From assembly GCA_022780765.1 (NCBI GenBank), contig JALEUS010000052.1:1-33569 (forward strand): a stretch of 33,569 nt of DNA, read 5' to 3'. Of the stretch, positions 9,607 through 18,437 are shown piece by piece. The notes beneath the pieces are model-generated. The model was not told the origin of the DNA, made no database searches, and saw only the letters and a list, made by a program, of their open reading frames with translations. A program made the translations under genes and the position numbers. Position 1 is the first letter of the stretch. Every line of letters begins with the position of its first letter. Origin of the DNA: Bacilli bacterium (GTDB lineage Bacteria; Bacillota_I; Bacilli_A; RFN20; CAG-288).

Positions 9607-9638
9607 ATAGCTGCAAGCCTTTCTTGCAGCTATTTTTT
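9607..9638 (+). terminator. Intrinsic terminator/attenuator between gap and pgk
   Basis: Perfect 11-bp stem ATAGCTGCAAG (9607-9617)/CTTGCAGCTAT (9623-9633), CCTTT loop, followed by a T run. Confidence 0.85.
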
Positions 9639-9657
9639 AAATAAGAGGTGTATACAA

Positions 9658-10917
9658 ATGAAAAAACAGGTTTCGCAATTGAATGTTGCAGGTAAAAAAG
9701 TTTTGGTCAGAGTCGACTTTAATGTCCCTCACAAAGGAGAGGTTATCTCTGATGACAACAGAATAGCAGCTGCTGTTCCTACTATCGTTGAGCTTTTAAA
9801 CAAAGGCGCAAAGGTCGTTTTGATGTCTCACTTAGGAAAGATCAAATGGGGCAAAGTCGATGATGCTGAGATTGAAAAAGAGAAGAGAGCAAACGATTTA
9901 AAGATCGCTATTGAGCCTTTGAAAAAACATCTGAAGAATGCTTTAGGCAAAGATGTATCTGTCTCTTTCTCTGAGGAGACAAGAGGAGAATCTTTAAAAG
10001 CAAAGGTAGATGCTTTAAAAGATGGTGAAGTTTTGCTTGTTCAAAACACAAGATATGAGAAAGGTGAGACAAAAAACAATCCTGAATTGTCTGCTGAATG
10101 GGCTTCCTTAGTCGATGCCTATGTCATGGATGCTTTCGGTTCTGCTCACAGAGCTCACGCTTCCACTGTCGGTGTTCCAACTCTTTTAAAGGAGCAAGGA
10201 AAGGAGACTGCAGTCGGTTTCTTAGTTGAAAAAGAGATCAAAGCTTTATCAAACTGCGTTGACTGCAAAGAAGAAAACAGACCTTATATCGCTATCTTAG
10301 GTGGTGCTAAGGTATCTGATAAGATTCAGGTCATCGATTCTTTACTGAAGAAATGCGATAAGATCTTGATAGGTGGAGGTATGTCTTACACCTTCAAATA
10401 CGCCTTAGGTAACAAGGTAGGAAAATCTATCTGTGAGAAAGATCAGGCAGAGTATGCAAAGAAATGCTACGAGACAGGAAAGATAGTTTTACCTGTCGAT
10501 ACTGTCATCGCTGATGGAACATTTGATGATCCAACAAATATTCATCAGATCGAGACTCCTATAGGTGGCAATCAAGGTATTCCTGATGATTTTGAAGGAC
10601 TCGATATAGGAGAGAAGACAGCTGAGCTTTACTGTAAAGAGATTGAGAATGCAAAGACAATCTTCTGGAATGGACCGATGGGTGTCTTTGAAAAAGAACA
10701 GTTCCAAGCAGGAACTATCGCTGTTTGCAAAGCTTGTGTAGAAGCGACTAAAAAAGGAGCTTTCTCTGTCATAGGTGGAGGAGACTCAGCAGCAGCAGCT
10801 AAGCAGTTTGGTTACTCGAAAGAATTCTCACATGTATCAACAGGTGGTGGAGCTTCATTAGAGCTCATTCAATTCGATGGTCATCTCCCTGGAATAGATG
10901 ACATTGAAGACTGCTGA
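9658..10917 (+). CDS. pgk: Phosphoglycerate kinase
   Basis: VLVRVDFNVPHKGEV, MSHLGK, NTRYEKGETKNN, ILGGAKVSDK, STGGGASLE. Start ATG at 9658; the 5' extension in the ORF track runs through the terminator hairpin. Confidence 0.97.
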   Translation: MKKQVSQLNVAGKKVLVRVDFNVPHKGEVISDDNRIAAAVPTIVELLNKGAKVVLMSHLGKIKWGKVDDAEIEKEKRANDLKIAIEPLKKHLKNALGKDVSVSFSEETRGESLKAKVDALKDGEVLLVQNTRYEKGETKNNPELSAEWASLVDAYVMDAFGSAHRAHASTVGVPTLLKEQGKETAVGFLVEKEIKALSNCVDCKEENRPYIAILGGAKVSDKIQVIDSLLKKCDKILIGGGMSYTFKYALGNKVGKSICEKDQAEYAKKCYETGKIVLPVDTVIADGTFDDPTNIHQIETPIGGNQGIPDDFEGLDIGEKTAELYCKEIENAKTIFWNGPMGVFEKEQFQAGTIAVCKACVEATKKGAFSVIGGGDSAAAAKQFGYSKEFSHVSTGGGASLELIQFDGHLPGIDDIEDC

Positions 10918-10933
10918 TAGTCAGGAGCAAAAG

Positions 10934-11695
10934 ATGTCTAGAAAAAAATTATTGATGGGAAACTGGAAGATGAACAACACTGTAGAGGAGACTTTACAGT
11001 TCGCTTCAAAAGTCAATGAGTCTTCCCTTGTCAAAGATGCAGAGAGCAAAGGTGTTATCTTAGCAATAGCACCTACATACCTCTCTTTACAAGCATTAAA
11101 GCAGAATATCAAAGGAGTCTATGTCTCCGCTCAGGATTGCCATTATGCAAAAAGTGGAGCTTACACTTCTTCTGTTTCAGTCGACATGTTAAAAGAGATC
11201 GGTGTCAACTGGTCTATCATCGGTCACTCTGAAAAAAGACAGTATGAAGCAGAGAGCGATTTCTCTTGCAACAGAAAGATAAGAGCTCTTCTTAAAGCTT
11301 CATGCAAAGCAGTCTACTGTGTCGGTGAGAGTTTAAAAGAGTACGAAGAAGGAATAACTAAGGATATCATTCTCTCTCAGGTCACTGTCGGTTTACAGAA
11401 CATATCCTGTGAAGATGCTAAAAACATCATCATCGCTTATGAGCCAGTCTGGTCTATAGGAACAGGAAAGAACGCTTCTTCTGAGATAGCACAGGATATA
11501 TGTTGCTACATAAGAAGTATCGTTGAGAAGATCTTCAATAAAGAGGTGGCTTCAGAGATGCTCATCCTCTACGGTGGATCTGTCAAACCTGAGAATATTC
11601 ACAACTATCTGACCTGCCCTGATGTCGATGGTGCTTTGGTCGGTGGAGCTTCTTTGAAAGTTGAATCATTCAAAGCTCTGGTTGAAAATATCTGA
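10934..11695 (+). CDS. tpiA: Triosephosphate isomerase
   Basis: LLMGNWKMN, IIGHSEKR, AYEPVWSIGTGK, LYGGSVKPEN; start at 10934 after SD AGGAG. Confidence 0.96.
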   Translation: MSRKKLLMGNWKMNNTVEETLQFASKVNESSLVKDAESKGVILAIAPTYLSLQALKQNIKGVYVSAQDCHYAKSGAYTSSVSVDMLKEIGVNWSIIGHSEKRQYEAESDFSCNRKIRALLKASCKAVYCVGESLKEYEEGITKDIILSQVTVGLQNISCEDAKNIIIAYEPVWSIGTGKNASSEIAQDICCYIRSIVEKIFNKEVASEMLILYGGSVKPENIHNYLTCPDVDGALVGGASLKVESFKALVENI

Positions 11696-11706
11696 TCTAA
11701 TTTATT

Positions 11707-11746
11707 AAGGATCATCAATTGAAACAAGGATTGATGATCCTTTTTT
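11707..11746 (+). terminator. Intrinsic terminator after the pgk-tpiA unit
   Basis: GGATCATCAA (11709-11718)/TTGATGATCC (11731-11740), followed by TTTTTT. Confidence 0.9.
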
Positions 11747-11822
11747 GATACGTGAGTTTTAAAGATATTTTCTTTTCTTAATAGTTTTATTTGATAAAGA
11801 AAGTTGCTTTTTATTTTCATGC

Positions 11823-12700
11823 ATGTATTACAAACAAAAATACTTTAATATGCAGGAGTTTTTTACGTTTAAGAAGTTTATCTATACAAAAAGTAAGCTA
11901 TTAAAGATGCTCACAAGAAAAGTGATGCAGTTTGCACCCATTTTTCTTTGTACTACTGTTCTTGTGAGTGAAGAGAATAAGACATGCAAGGTCAGTCAAT
12001 ATCAAGAGTTTTATTCTGATATTGATCTTTTTTTATCACAGTTATTTAGACCTATAATGGATATACTGTAGTAGAGATAGGTAACTCTACATTTGAAGAC
12101 AATACTAACTTAACATCTATTTCCTTACCTCAGACTATCATTTCAATAGGAGAGAATGCGTTTCATAACTGTACATCATTTTATCAGTCTCTTTACCATT
12201 CGGAGTGAAAACAATCGGATCTAGTGCTTTTTAAACCTGCACCAATATATCTAAGATAGTTTTATCTGATTCGGTCATATCTATAGGTGAAAGTGTCTTT
12301 GATGTTTGTAAAAATGCAACTAAATTGGTATTATCTAATCAGATTACAAAAGTTCCTTTTAAACCTTCTTTAATTGTAAATCAGTTACTGAAATTAATAT
12401 TCCTGAAAGTGTTACTTCTTTATGTGATTCGGTATTTAGTTATTGAAATAATCTCTTAACTTTACATTTATCAGATAACATAACCAGCATATGATGGCAT
12501 ATACTTTATAATTGTATTAGTTTACAAAATGTAAATATTCCTTCATCTTTAACTGTAATTCCATCTGAGATGTTTTTGGTTGTTCTTCCTTGAAAGACGT
12601 AACAATAAAAGAAGGTGCTATAAAGATCAGTGAGCATGCTTTTAATTAGAATGTAATTGAAGAGATCTATATACCTTCACTTTAAACAGCATCCATTAAT
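11823..12700 (+). pseudogene. Decayed BspA-type leucine-rich-repeat (LRR_5) surface protein
   Basis: Translation fragments on the + strand: YNGYTVVEIGNSTFEDNTNLTSISLPQTIISIGENAFHNCTSF / ISVSLPFGVKTIGSSAF*TCTNISKIVLSDSVISIGESVFDVCKNATKLVLSNQITKVPF / FNCKSVTEINIPESVTSLCDSVFSY*NNLLTLHLSDNIT / CSSLKDVTIKEGAIKISEHAFN*NVIEEIYIPSL*. Several in-frame stops and frameshifts. The first part may hold a remnant signal peptide (MLTRKVMQFAPIFLCTTVLV, from 11907). Confidence 0.8.
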
Positions 12701-12775
12701 AGAAAGATTCATTTATTATTGTGTGAAACTGCATCCATTGTGATTATAATATTATTGTTTAAAAAGGAGGTTAAA

Positions 12776-13624
12776 ATGAAAAATTATTCTAATGAATCTC
12801 AAGATAACGAGACAATCGATCTTGATAAGGGTAGTTACCATTCTTTAAACAGCAAAGTAAATCAATCAGATACTATTGTTACAGAGGATAAGAAAGGTGT
12901 TTCCTTCTCTAAGAAAACAGTAAATTTAGCTAAGGTATTCTTGTGGTTTGGATTAGGACTTCTCATTTCAGGTGCAATAGCATTTTCTTTACCAAATATT
13001 CTTCTTCTAGCAAATAACAATAACGCAGCAGCTTTAGGAAATACTTACATCGTTCTTCTTGCTGTTTCAGGTATTGGAATATTGGTTTTGTCATTGGTGA
13101 TGTCTTTTGCTTCATTGTTCAAGAGAAACAGTGTTGCAATGATTGTCAGTTACGTTTTGTACACTGTCTTTATGGGTATACTTCTTTCAGGAGTGATGCT
13201 TCTTTACTTAGCTATCGCTGAAGTGATCAACGTCAATTTTATGAATACATTTGCTTATGCATTTTTAATCACAGCAGGTGTGTTTGTACTGATGGGTCTT
13301 CTGTCGATGGTCATGAAGAAGACAAGCACACTATTCTTGATTGGAACAACTCTGTTTTTAGGTATAGGAATTCTCTGTCTTGTGAATTTCTTTTTGCGTC
13401 TTGAAACAATATACTGGATTGTTGATATCGCATTGTTCATGTATATCCTTATTATTACTGCTATCGATATTCACAATGCTAACATGATAGCACAGAGGGC
13501 AGATTTCTCAACAGATAACAACTTAGCTATCTACTGTGCAATGAATCTGTACACTGACTTTGTCATCATCTTGATAAGAGTTATGTATTATCTTTTGATT
13601 ATATTTGCATCTAAAAAAGATTAA
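12776..13624 (+). CDS. Bax inhibitor-1 (BI-1/YccA) family-like membrane protein
   Basis: About 7 TM segments, with a C-terminal 'AIDIHNANMIAQ...NLAIYCAMNLYTDFVIILIRVMYYLL' pattern typical of BI-1. Strong SD AAAAAGGAGG at 12761 places the start at 12776. Confidence 0.68.
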   Translation: MKNYSNESQDNETIDLDKGSYHSLNSKVNQSDTIVTEDKKGVSFSKKTVNLAKVFLWFGLGLLISGAIAFSLPNILLLANNNNAAALGNTYIVLLAVSGIGILVLSLVMSFASLFKRNSVAMIVSYVLYTVFMGILLSGVMLLYLAIAEVINVNFMNTFAYAFLITAGVFVLMGLLSMVMKKTSTLFLIGTTLFLGIGILCLVNFFLRLETIYWIVDIALFMYILIITAIDIHNANMIAQRADFSTDNNLAIYCAMNLYTDFVIILIRVMYYLLIIFASKKD

Positions 13625-13647
13625 TTAACTAAGAACAATCAAAAAAT

Positions 13648-13700
13648 AAGATTGTCTATCAATTAGATTTATTATCTTTAATTGAAGGCAATCTTTTTTT
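13648..13700 (+). terminator. Intrinsic terminator downstream of the BI-1-like gene
   Basis: AAGATTG...TCAATTA / TAATTGA..GCAATCTT imperfect stem followed by a T run. Confidence 0.65.
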
Positions 13701-13723
13701 ATTTGTTTAAAAAGAAAGATGAA

Positions 13724-14347
13724 TCAGTCTATTTCAAACCAAGTGAAATATGTTGTGAAAGTAGCATCGATAACATTTCCGTTACTTTGATCTTCTTGGA
13801 AACGAAGTGTTATCTGCTCGTATAGACCTATAGGATTTATAAGATATTCGATTTCAAAACCGCATGTTTTTTCACCGATAGCAGATTGCAAATCGTTTGT
13901 GATGGTATTTACGTAATCCATCTTTACAATCTTCTGTATCTCGTCAAACCCTTTTAAAGTGATCCTCATCGACCTGTCATCATTTATATAATAATTGGTA
14001 GTTGCTTTCACTCTGTTTTCACTTTCTTTGTATTCGTTCATCTGAAAGTAATCAATGACAACCACTTCATCTATTCTTCTTTTCACTTTTTCGATGTGTC
14101 CTTCAACAAAGATAGGTTCATCTTTGCTGTTTTTCATCGATGGATAGATACCAGAACTCTTATATACATCGCTGATAACTTTGTATTCTCCGCTTTTATA
14201 GATGTAGTTTGCTCTGTTGTTAGTATATGTCTGGATGATATTTTCTTTTGCTTCTTGATAGGTTATACTTCTTTCTTTTCCACCATTATTACAGGAGACC
14301 AATAGAGGAAGGAGAAAGAATACTTTCAGTTTTCTTAATATTTTCAT
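13724..14347 (-). CDS. Putative lipoprotein of unknown function
   Basis: MKILRKLKVFFLLPLLVSCNNGG: signal peptide with lipobox LLVSC; start set at 14347 rather than the upstream ATG. Confidence 0.65.
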   Translation of the reverse strand: MKILRKLKVFFLLPLLVSCNNGGKERSITYQEAKENIIQTYTNNRANYIYKSGEYKVISDVYKSSGIYPSMKNSKDEPIFVEGHIEKVKRRIDEVVVIDYFQMNEYKESENRVKATTNYYINDDRSMRITLKGFDEIQKIVKMDYVNTITNDLQSAIGEKTCGFEIEYLINPIGLYEQITLRFQEDQSNGNVIDATFTTYFTWFEID

Positions 14348-14675
14348 ACATAGAAATATATCACAAAACAATCGATTTTTGAAGATGATAGCAAATCACT
14401 TTTAATTGAATCATCTTATTATATTTTCTTTTCATCTCTTATTTTTAAATTTTATATTTAACAATTTTTACTAAAAATATATGATTGGTTTTATATATAA
14501 CAAAAAATAAAAGAAGAATTTTATATAATATTAAAAAATTACATCCAACATATATTTACATATAAAAATTTATAAATTCATTATTCTTTTTAAGTGGTGA
14601 TATCTAAAATGCTCATGTAGGGATATTATCTTTGCATGCACGATACATATAGCTTAGTAAGTGTTAAATAAATAT

Positions 14676-14701
14676 ATTAATTATATAAATTAATTATATA
14701 A
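14676..14701. repeat. 13-bp tandem duplication ATTAATTATATAA x2 in the AT-rich secA upstream region
   Basis: Two perfect adjacent copies of attaattatataa. Confidence 0.8.
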
Positions 14702-14811
14702 ATAAAAATATCTTCAAAATCAGGTTTATTAATGTTAAAATTATTTCTTGAGATTGATATCTCGTTTTTTGCTTACGAAAAAATTACAAAAAATATGCAG
14801 AGGAGAGTCAT

Positions 14812-17253
14812 ATGGGTCTATTAGATAAACTGTTCATGATCGATAAAAGAGCCTTTAAAAAGATTGAGAAGAAAGCTAACAGAGTATTCCTCTTTGAAGA
14901 TGAGTACTCTAAATTATCTGATACCGATTTGAAAGGTAAAACAGAGATATTCAAAAAGAGATTGATGGCTGGTGAGACTGTTGATGATATTCTCCCTGAA
15001 GCTTTCGCCGCTTCAAGAGAAGCTGCAAGAAGAGTCTTAGGACAGTTTCCATATCCTGTTCAGGTCTTCGGTGCGACAGTTTTAAATGAAGGCGATGTAG
15101 CAGAGATGAGAACCGGAGAAGGTAAGACTTTGACTGCTACTATGGCTGTCTATCTTAATGCTTTGGAAGGTAAAGGTGTCCATGTTGTTACTGTCAACGA
15201 GTACTTGGCAAGCAGAGACGCTGATTGGATGGGAAATGTCTATCGTTTCATGGGGCTGACAGTCGGTTGCAATATGAGAGAGAAGAACACCGAGGAGAAG
15301 AAAAAGGCTTTCAACTGCGATATTACATATACCACAAACTTTGAAGTAGGCTTTGATTACCTCCGTGACAATATGGCAAAGACCGTTGATAATCGTGTTT
15401 TAAGAGGCCTTCACTTTGCTATCGTCGATGAAGCTGATTCTATTCTCATCGATGAATCTAGAACTCCTCTTATTATCTCTGGAGGAAGCGGAACCACTGC
15501 TAACACTTATGTCACAGCAGACAGAGCTTGTAAAAGACTTAGAAAAGACAGAGATTTCACAATCGATATTGAGAAGAAGACTTGTTCTTTGACAGATGAA
15601 GGAGTCAAGAAGATTCAGCAGATGTTCGCTGTTGACAATCTTTACGATGCTCAGTGGGCAGAGCTCACACATCGTATTCAGCAAGCTTTAAAAGCTAACT
15701 ATATCATGAAAAAAGATGTTGAGTATATGGTAGCTGAAGGAGAGATTCAACTCATCGATTCATTCACGGGACGTGTGATGAAAGGAAGAGAGTACTCAGA
15801 TGGTCTTCAGCAAGCTATTCAAGCTAAAGAGCATGTCAATATCAAACCTGAAACAGTCACTTTAGCAACCATCACTTATCAGAATTTCTTCAGATTATAT
15901 GACAAGTTATCAGGAATGACAGGTACTGCAAAAACTGAAGAAGAAGAGTTTAGAAAGGTATACAACATGAGAGTTGTTCCTATTCCTACTAACAGACCTA
16001 TTCAGAGAATCGATGATGTCGACTCGATCTTTGGAAATGAGAAAGCTAAATATCAAGCTATCGCTGCTGATATCAAAGAGAGACATGCAAAAGGACAACC
16101 TATCTTGATAGGTACCCCTTCTGTTGAGAAATCAGAGATAGTTGATAAACTCCTCAATGAGATGAATATTCCCCATGAGGTTCTCAATGCAAAGAACCAT
16201 GCTAAAGAAGCTAATATCATCGCTTTAGCAGGTCAGAAGGGAGCTGTCACTATCGCAACTAACATGGCTGGTAGAGGAACGGATATCAAATTGGGTGAAG
16301 GAGTTAAAGAGCTAGGTGGTTTAGCTGTTTTAGCTACTGAGAGAAATGAATCCAGACGTATCGATAATCAGCTTAAAGGAAGAAGTGGACGTCAAGGTGA
16401 CCCAGGTTATTCAAAATTCTATGTCTCATTTGAAGATGAGATATTTGTCAGATATGCTCCCTCATCTTACAAATCTCTTTATGAGAGATTAGGAGATGAC
16501 GCTTTCCAGAGCCGCATGATGTCAGGAGCAATCACTCAGACTCAGAAGAAGGTTGAAGGATTGAATTTTGACACCAGAAAACAGCTTCTTAATTACGATG
16601 ATGTCTTATCTAGACAAAGAAAAATAATGTATGAAAAAAGAGATGTGATCCTCTACTCTAAGTCAATTTCAAAAACCATCCCTTCCTACTTTGATTTAGC
16701 TTGCAGCTCATTTGCAAAAGAGTGCGTCACCATCGTAGATCAGGAGAAAGTTATCGATGGAAAGAAGCTCTCTGCTTTAGCTTGTGAGAAGATGGCAATC
16801 GATCCTAAGTCTGTTCCTGGAGATTTCTTCGATGGACTTACAGTTGAAGATGCTGGTAATCTTCTCTCCGCTCAGCTTCAAAAGATCTATCAATCTCACC
16901 AGGAAGAAGGAAAGTGGACTGATGACATGAAGAACTTTGCAGAGAAGACGATCACTTTGGATTGTGTGGACAGAAGATGGACAAGACATATCGATCAGAT
17001 GGCAAAATTAAGAGAAGCGATTTGGCTTCGTTCTTACGCACAGACAGATCCTTTGCAAGCTTACACAAACGAGGGATTTGACATGTTCAATAAGATGAAT
17101 TTGAACATCGCTTTAGACGTCTCAAAAACTCTTTTACATGTTGCTTTCAGACCGAATCCTGACGCTGAAAAAGCAAGTGAAGAGAACATGTCTAATGTCA
17201 CTCCTGATAAAGAGGAGATAGACAGATCAAATCCCCAAGCAAAGATCAGTTAA
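14812..17253 (+). CDS. secA: Preprotein translocase ATPase SecA
   Basis: MRTGEGKTLTATMAVYLNAL, VDEADSILIDESRTPLIISG, ATNMAGRGTDIKLG, LKGRSGRQGDPGYSKFYVSFED. The C-terminus has no CxCx8CH zinc finger. Confidence 0.97.
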   Translation: MGLLDKLFMIDKRAFKKIEKKANRVFLFEDEYSKLSDTDLKGKTEIFKKRLMAGETVDDILPEAFAASREAARRVLGQFPYPVQVFGATVLNEGDVAEMRTGEGKTLTATMAVYLNALEGKGVHVVTVNEYLASRDADWMGNVYRFMGLTVGCNMREKNTEEKKKAFNCDITYTTNFEVGFDYLRDNMAKTVDNRVLRGLHFAIVDEADSILIDESRTPLIISGGSGTTANTYVTADRACKRLRKDRDFTIDIEKKTCSLTDEGVKKIQQMFAVDNLYDAQWAELTHRIQQALKANYIMKKDVEYMVAEGEIQLIDSFTGRVMKGREYSDGLQQAIQAKEHVNIKPETVTLATITYQNFFRLYDKLSGMTGTAKTEEEEFRKVYNMRVVPIPTNRPIQRIDDVDSIFGNEKAKYQAIAADIKERHAKGQPILIGTPSVEKSEIVDKLLNEMNIPHEVLNAKNHAKEANIIALAGQKGAVTIATNMAGRGTDIKLGEGVKELGGLAVLATERNESRRIDNQLKGRSGRQGDPGYSKFYVSFEDEIFVRYAPSSYKSLYERLGDDAFQSRMMSGAITQTQKKVEGLNFDTRKQLLNYDDVLSRQRKIMYEKRDVILYSKSISKTIPSYFDLACSSFAKECVTIVDQEKVIDGKKLSALACEKMAIDPKSVPGDFFDGLTVEDAGNLLSAQLQKIYQSHQEEGKWTDDMKNFAEKTITLDCVDRRWTRHIDQMAKLREAIWLRSYAQTDPLQAYTNEGFDMFNKMNLNIALDVSKTLLHVAFRPNPDAEKASEENMSNVTPDKEEIDRSNPQAKIS

Positions 17254-17308
17254 AAAAGTTATTGTTTATTTTATAAGAGATAAGAATATAAGGAGGAGTA
17301 TCGCTTAG

Positions 17309-18437
17309 ATGATAGAGTTATCTAATATCAAGAGCTCTTTTGAGAGCCTAAATAAAAGATACCTCGATCTGATAGGCTGCCTTTGACATTGATTCTTTAA
17401 AAGAAGAGAATGAATCACTTTCAAAGCAAGCCAGTTCAGAGGGGTTTTGGAACGATTTAAACAGAGCTAAGGAAGTGAATAAAAAACTAGCTGAAAACAC
17501 TGCCAAGCTTGAAAAAGCAGACTACTTTTTAAATGTGATAAATCAGGTCAAAGATTCTCTTGAATATCTTCAAGAGATCGATGATAACGATGTTTTAGTA
17601 TCAACAAATCAGCTGATTCAGTCTGCTACTAAAGAGTTTTTAGAGTTTGAGAAATCAATTTATTATTTCAGACAGTACGATTCACTGAACGCTATTTTAG
17701 AGTTTCATCCAGGTGCTGGAGGAACAGAAGCTCACGATTGGACCAGCATGCTACTAAGAATGTATCTCAGATATGCTGAAAGCAAGAAGTACAGTGTGAA
17801 GATTTTAGATATGATAGAAGGTGATGAAGCTGGTATTTCCTCATGCACAATCCTGGTGTCAGGTAAAAACGCCTACGGTAATTTAAGGAGTGAAAACGGA
17901 GTTCATCGACTTGTAAGAATATCGCCTTTCGATGCTTCTGGAAGCAGGCACACTTCTTTTGCTAGCGTTTCAGTCATCCCTGAGATGAACGATTCAATAG
18001 AGATCAACATCAATCCTGCGGATTTGAAGATAGATACTTATCATTCATCAGGAGCAGGTGGACAGAATGTCAACAAGACAGAGAGTGCTGTAAGAATAAC
18101 TCATCTTCCTACTGGAATTGTTGTCTCCTGTCAGGTTGAAAGAGATCAGCTTGCTAACAAAGAGACCTGTATGGACATGTTGAAGTCAAAACTCTTCCAA
18201 ATAGAAGAGAAGAAGAGACAGGAGACTATCTCTTCTATCGGTGGTGAGAAAAAAGAGATATCGTTCTCTTCTCAGATACGCTCCTATGTCTTCTGCCCGT
18301 ACACCCTTGTTAAAGATCACAGAACTGACTATTCAGAAGTGAATGTGCAGTCTGTTATGGATGGAAACATCCAAGGGTTCATAGACAGTTATCTGAGATT
18401 TGATTTTGTAAATAGCAGAGAGATAAAGAATGGATAG
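17309..18437 (+). CDS. prfB: Peptide chain release factor 2, expressed by a +1 programmed ribosomal frameshift
   Basis: ATG at 17309 (SD AAGGAGGAG) opens a 25-codon frame ending CTT TGA C (17381-17387). A +1 shift gives DIDSLKEENESLSKQASSEGFWNDLNRAKEVNKK..., in frame with ORF 17475-18437. GGQ motif present (SSGAGGQNVNKTESAVR). Confidence 0.95.
17371..17387 (+). promoter_or_regulatory. prfB +1 frameshift element (CUU UGA C slip/stop)
   Basis: GATAGGCTGCCTTTGAC; UGA is codon 26 of the leader frame, and the downstream +1 frame is continuous through prfB. Confidence 0.93.

Noticed and set aside
11823-12071. 82-aa ORF as an independent protein
   Set aside because: It overlaps the 5' remnant of the LRR pseudogene, and the LRR units begin right after it in another frame; best explained as a fragment.
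12237-12700. Stop-codon readthrough/alternative code across the LRR region
   Set aside because: All three stop codons and a frameshift occur; decay is simpler.
14372-14811. Unusual AT-rich 440-bp region before secA as an origin or integration site
   Set aside because: Only low-complexity AT sequence and one 13-bp tandem duplication; no DnaA-box cluster, tRNA or att-like direct repeats recognised.
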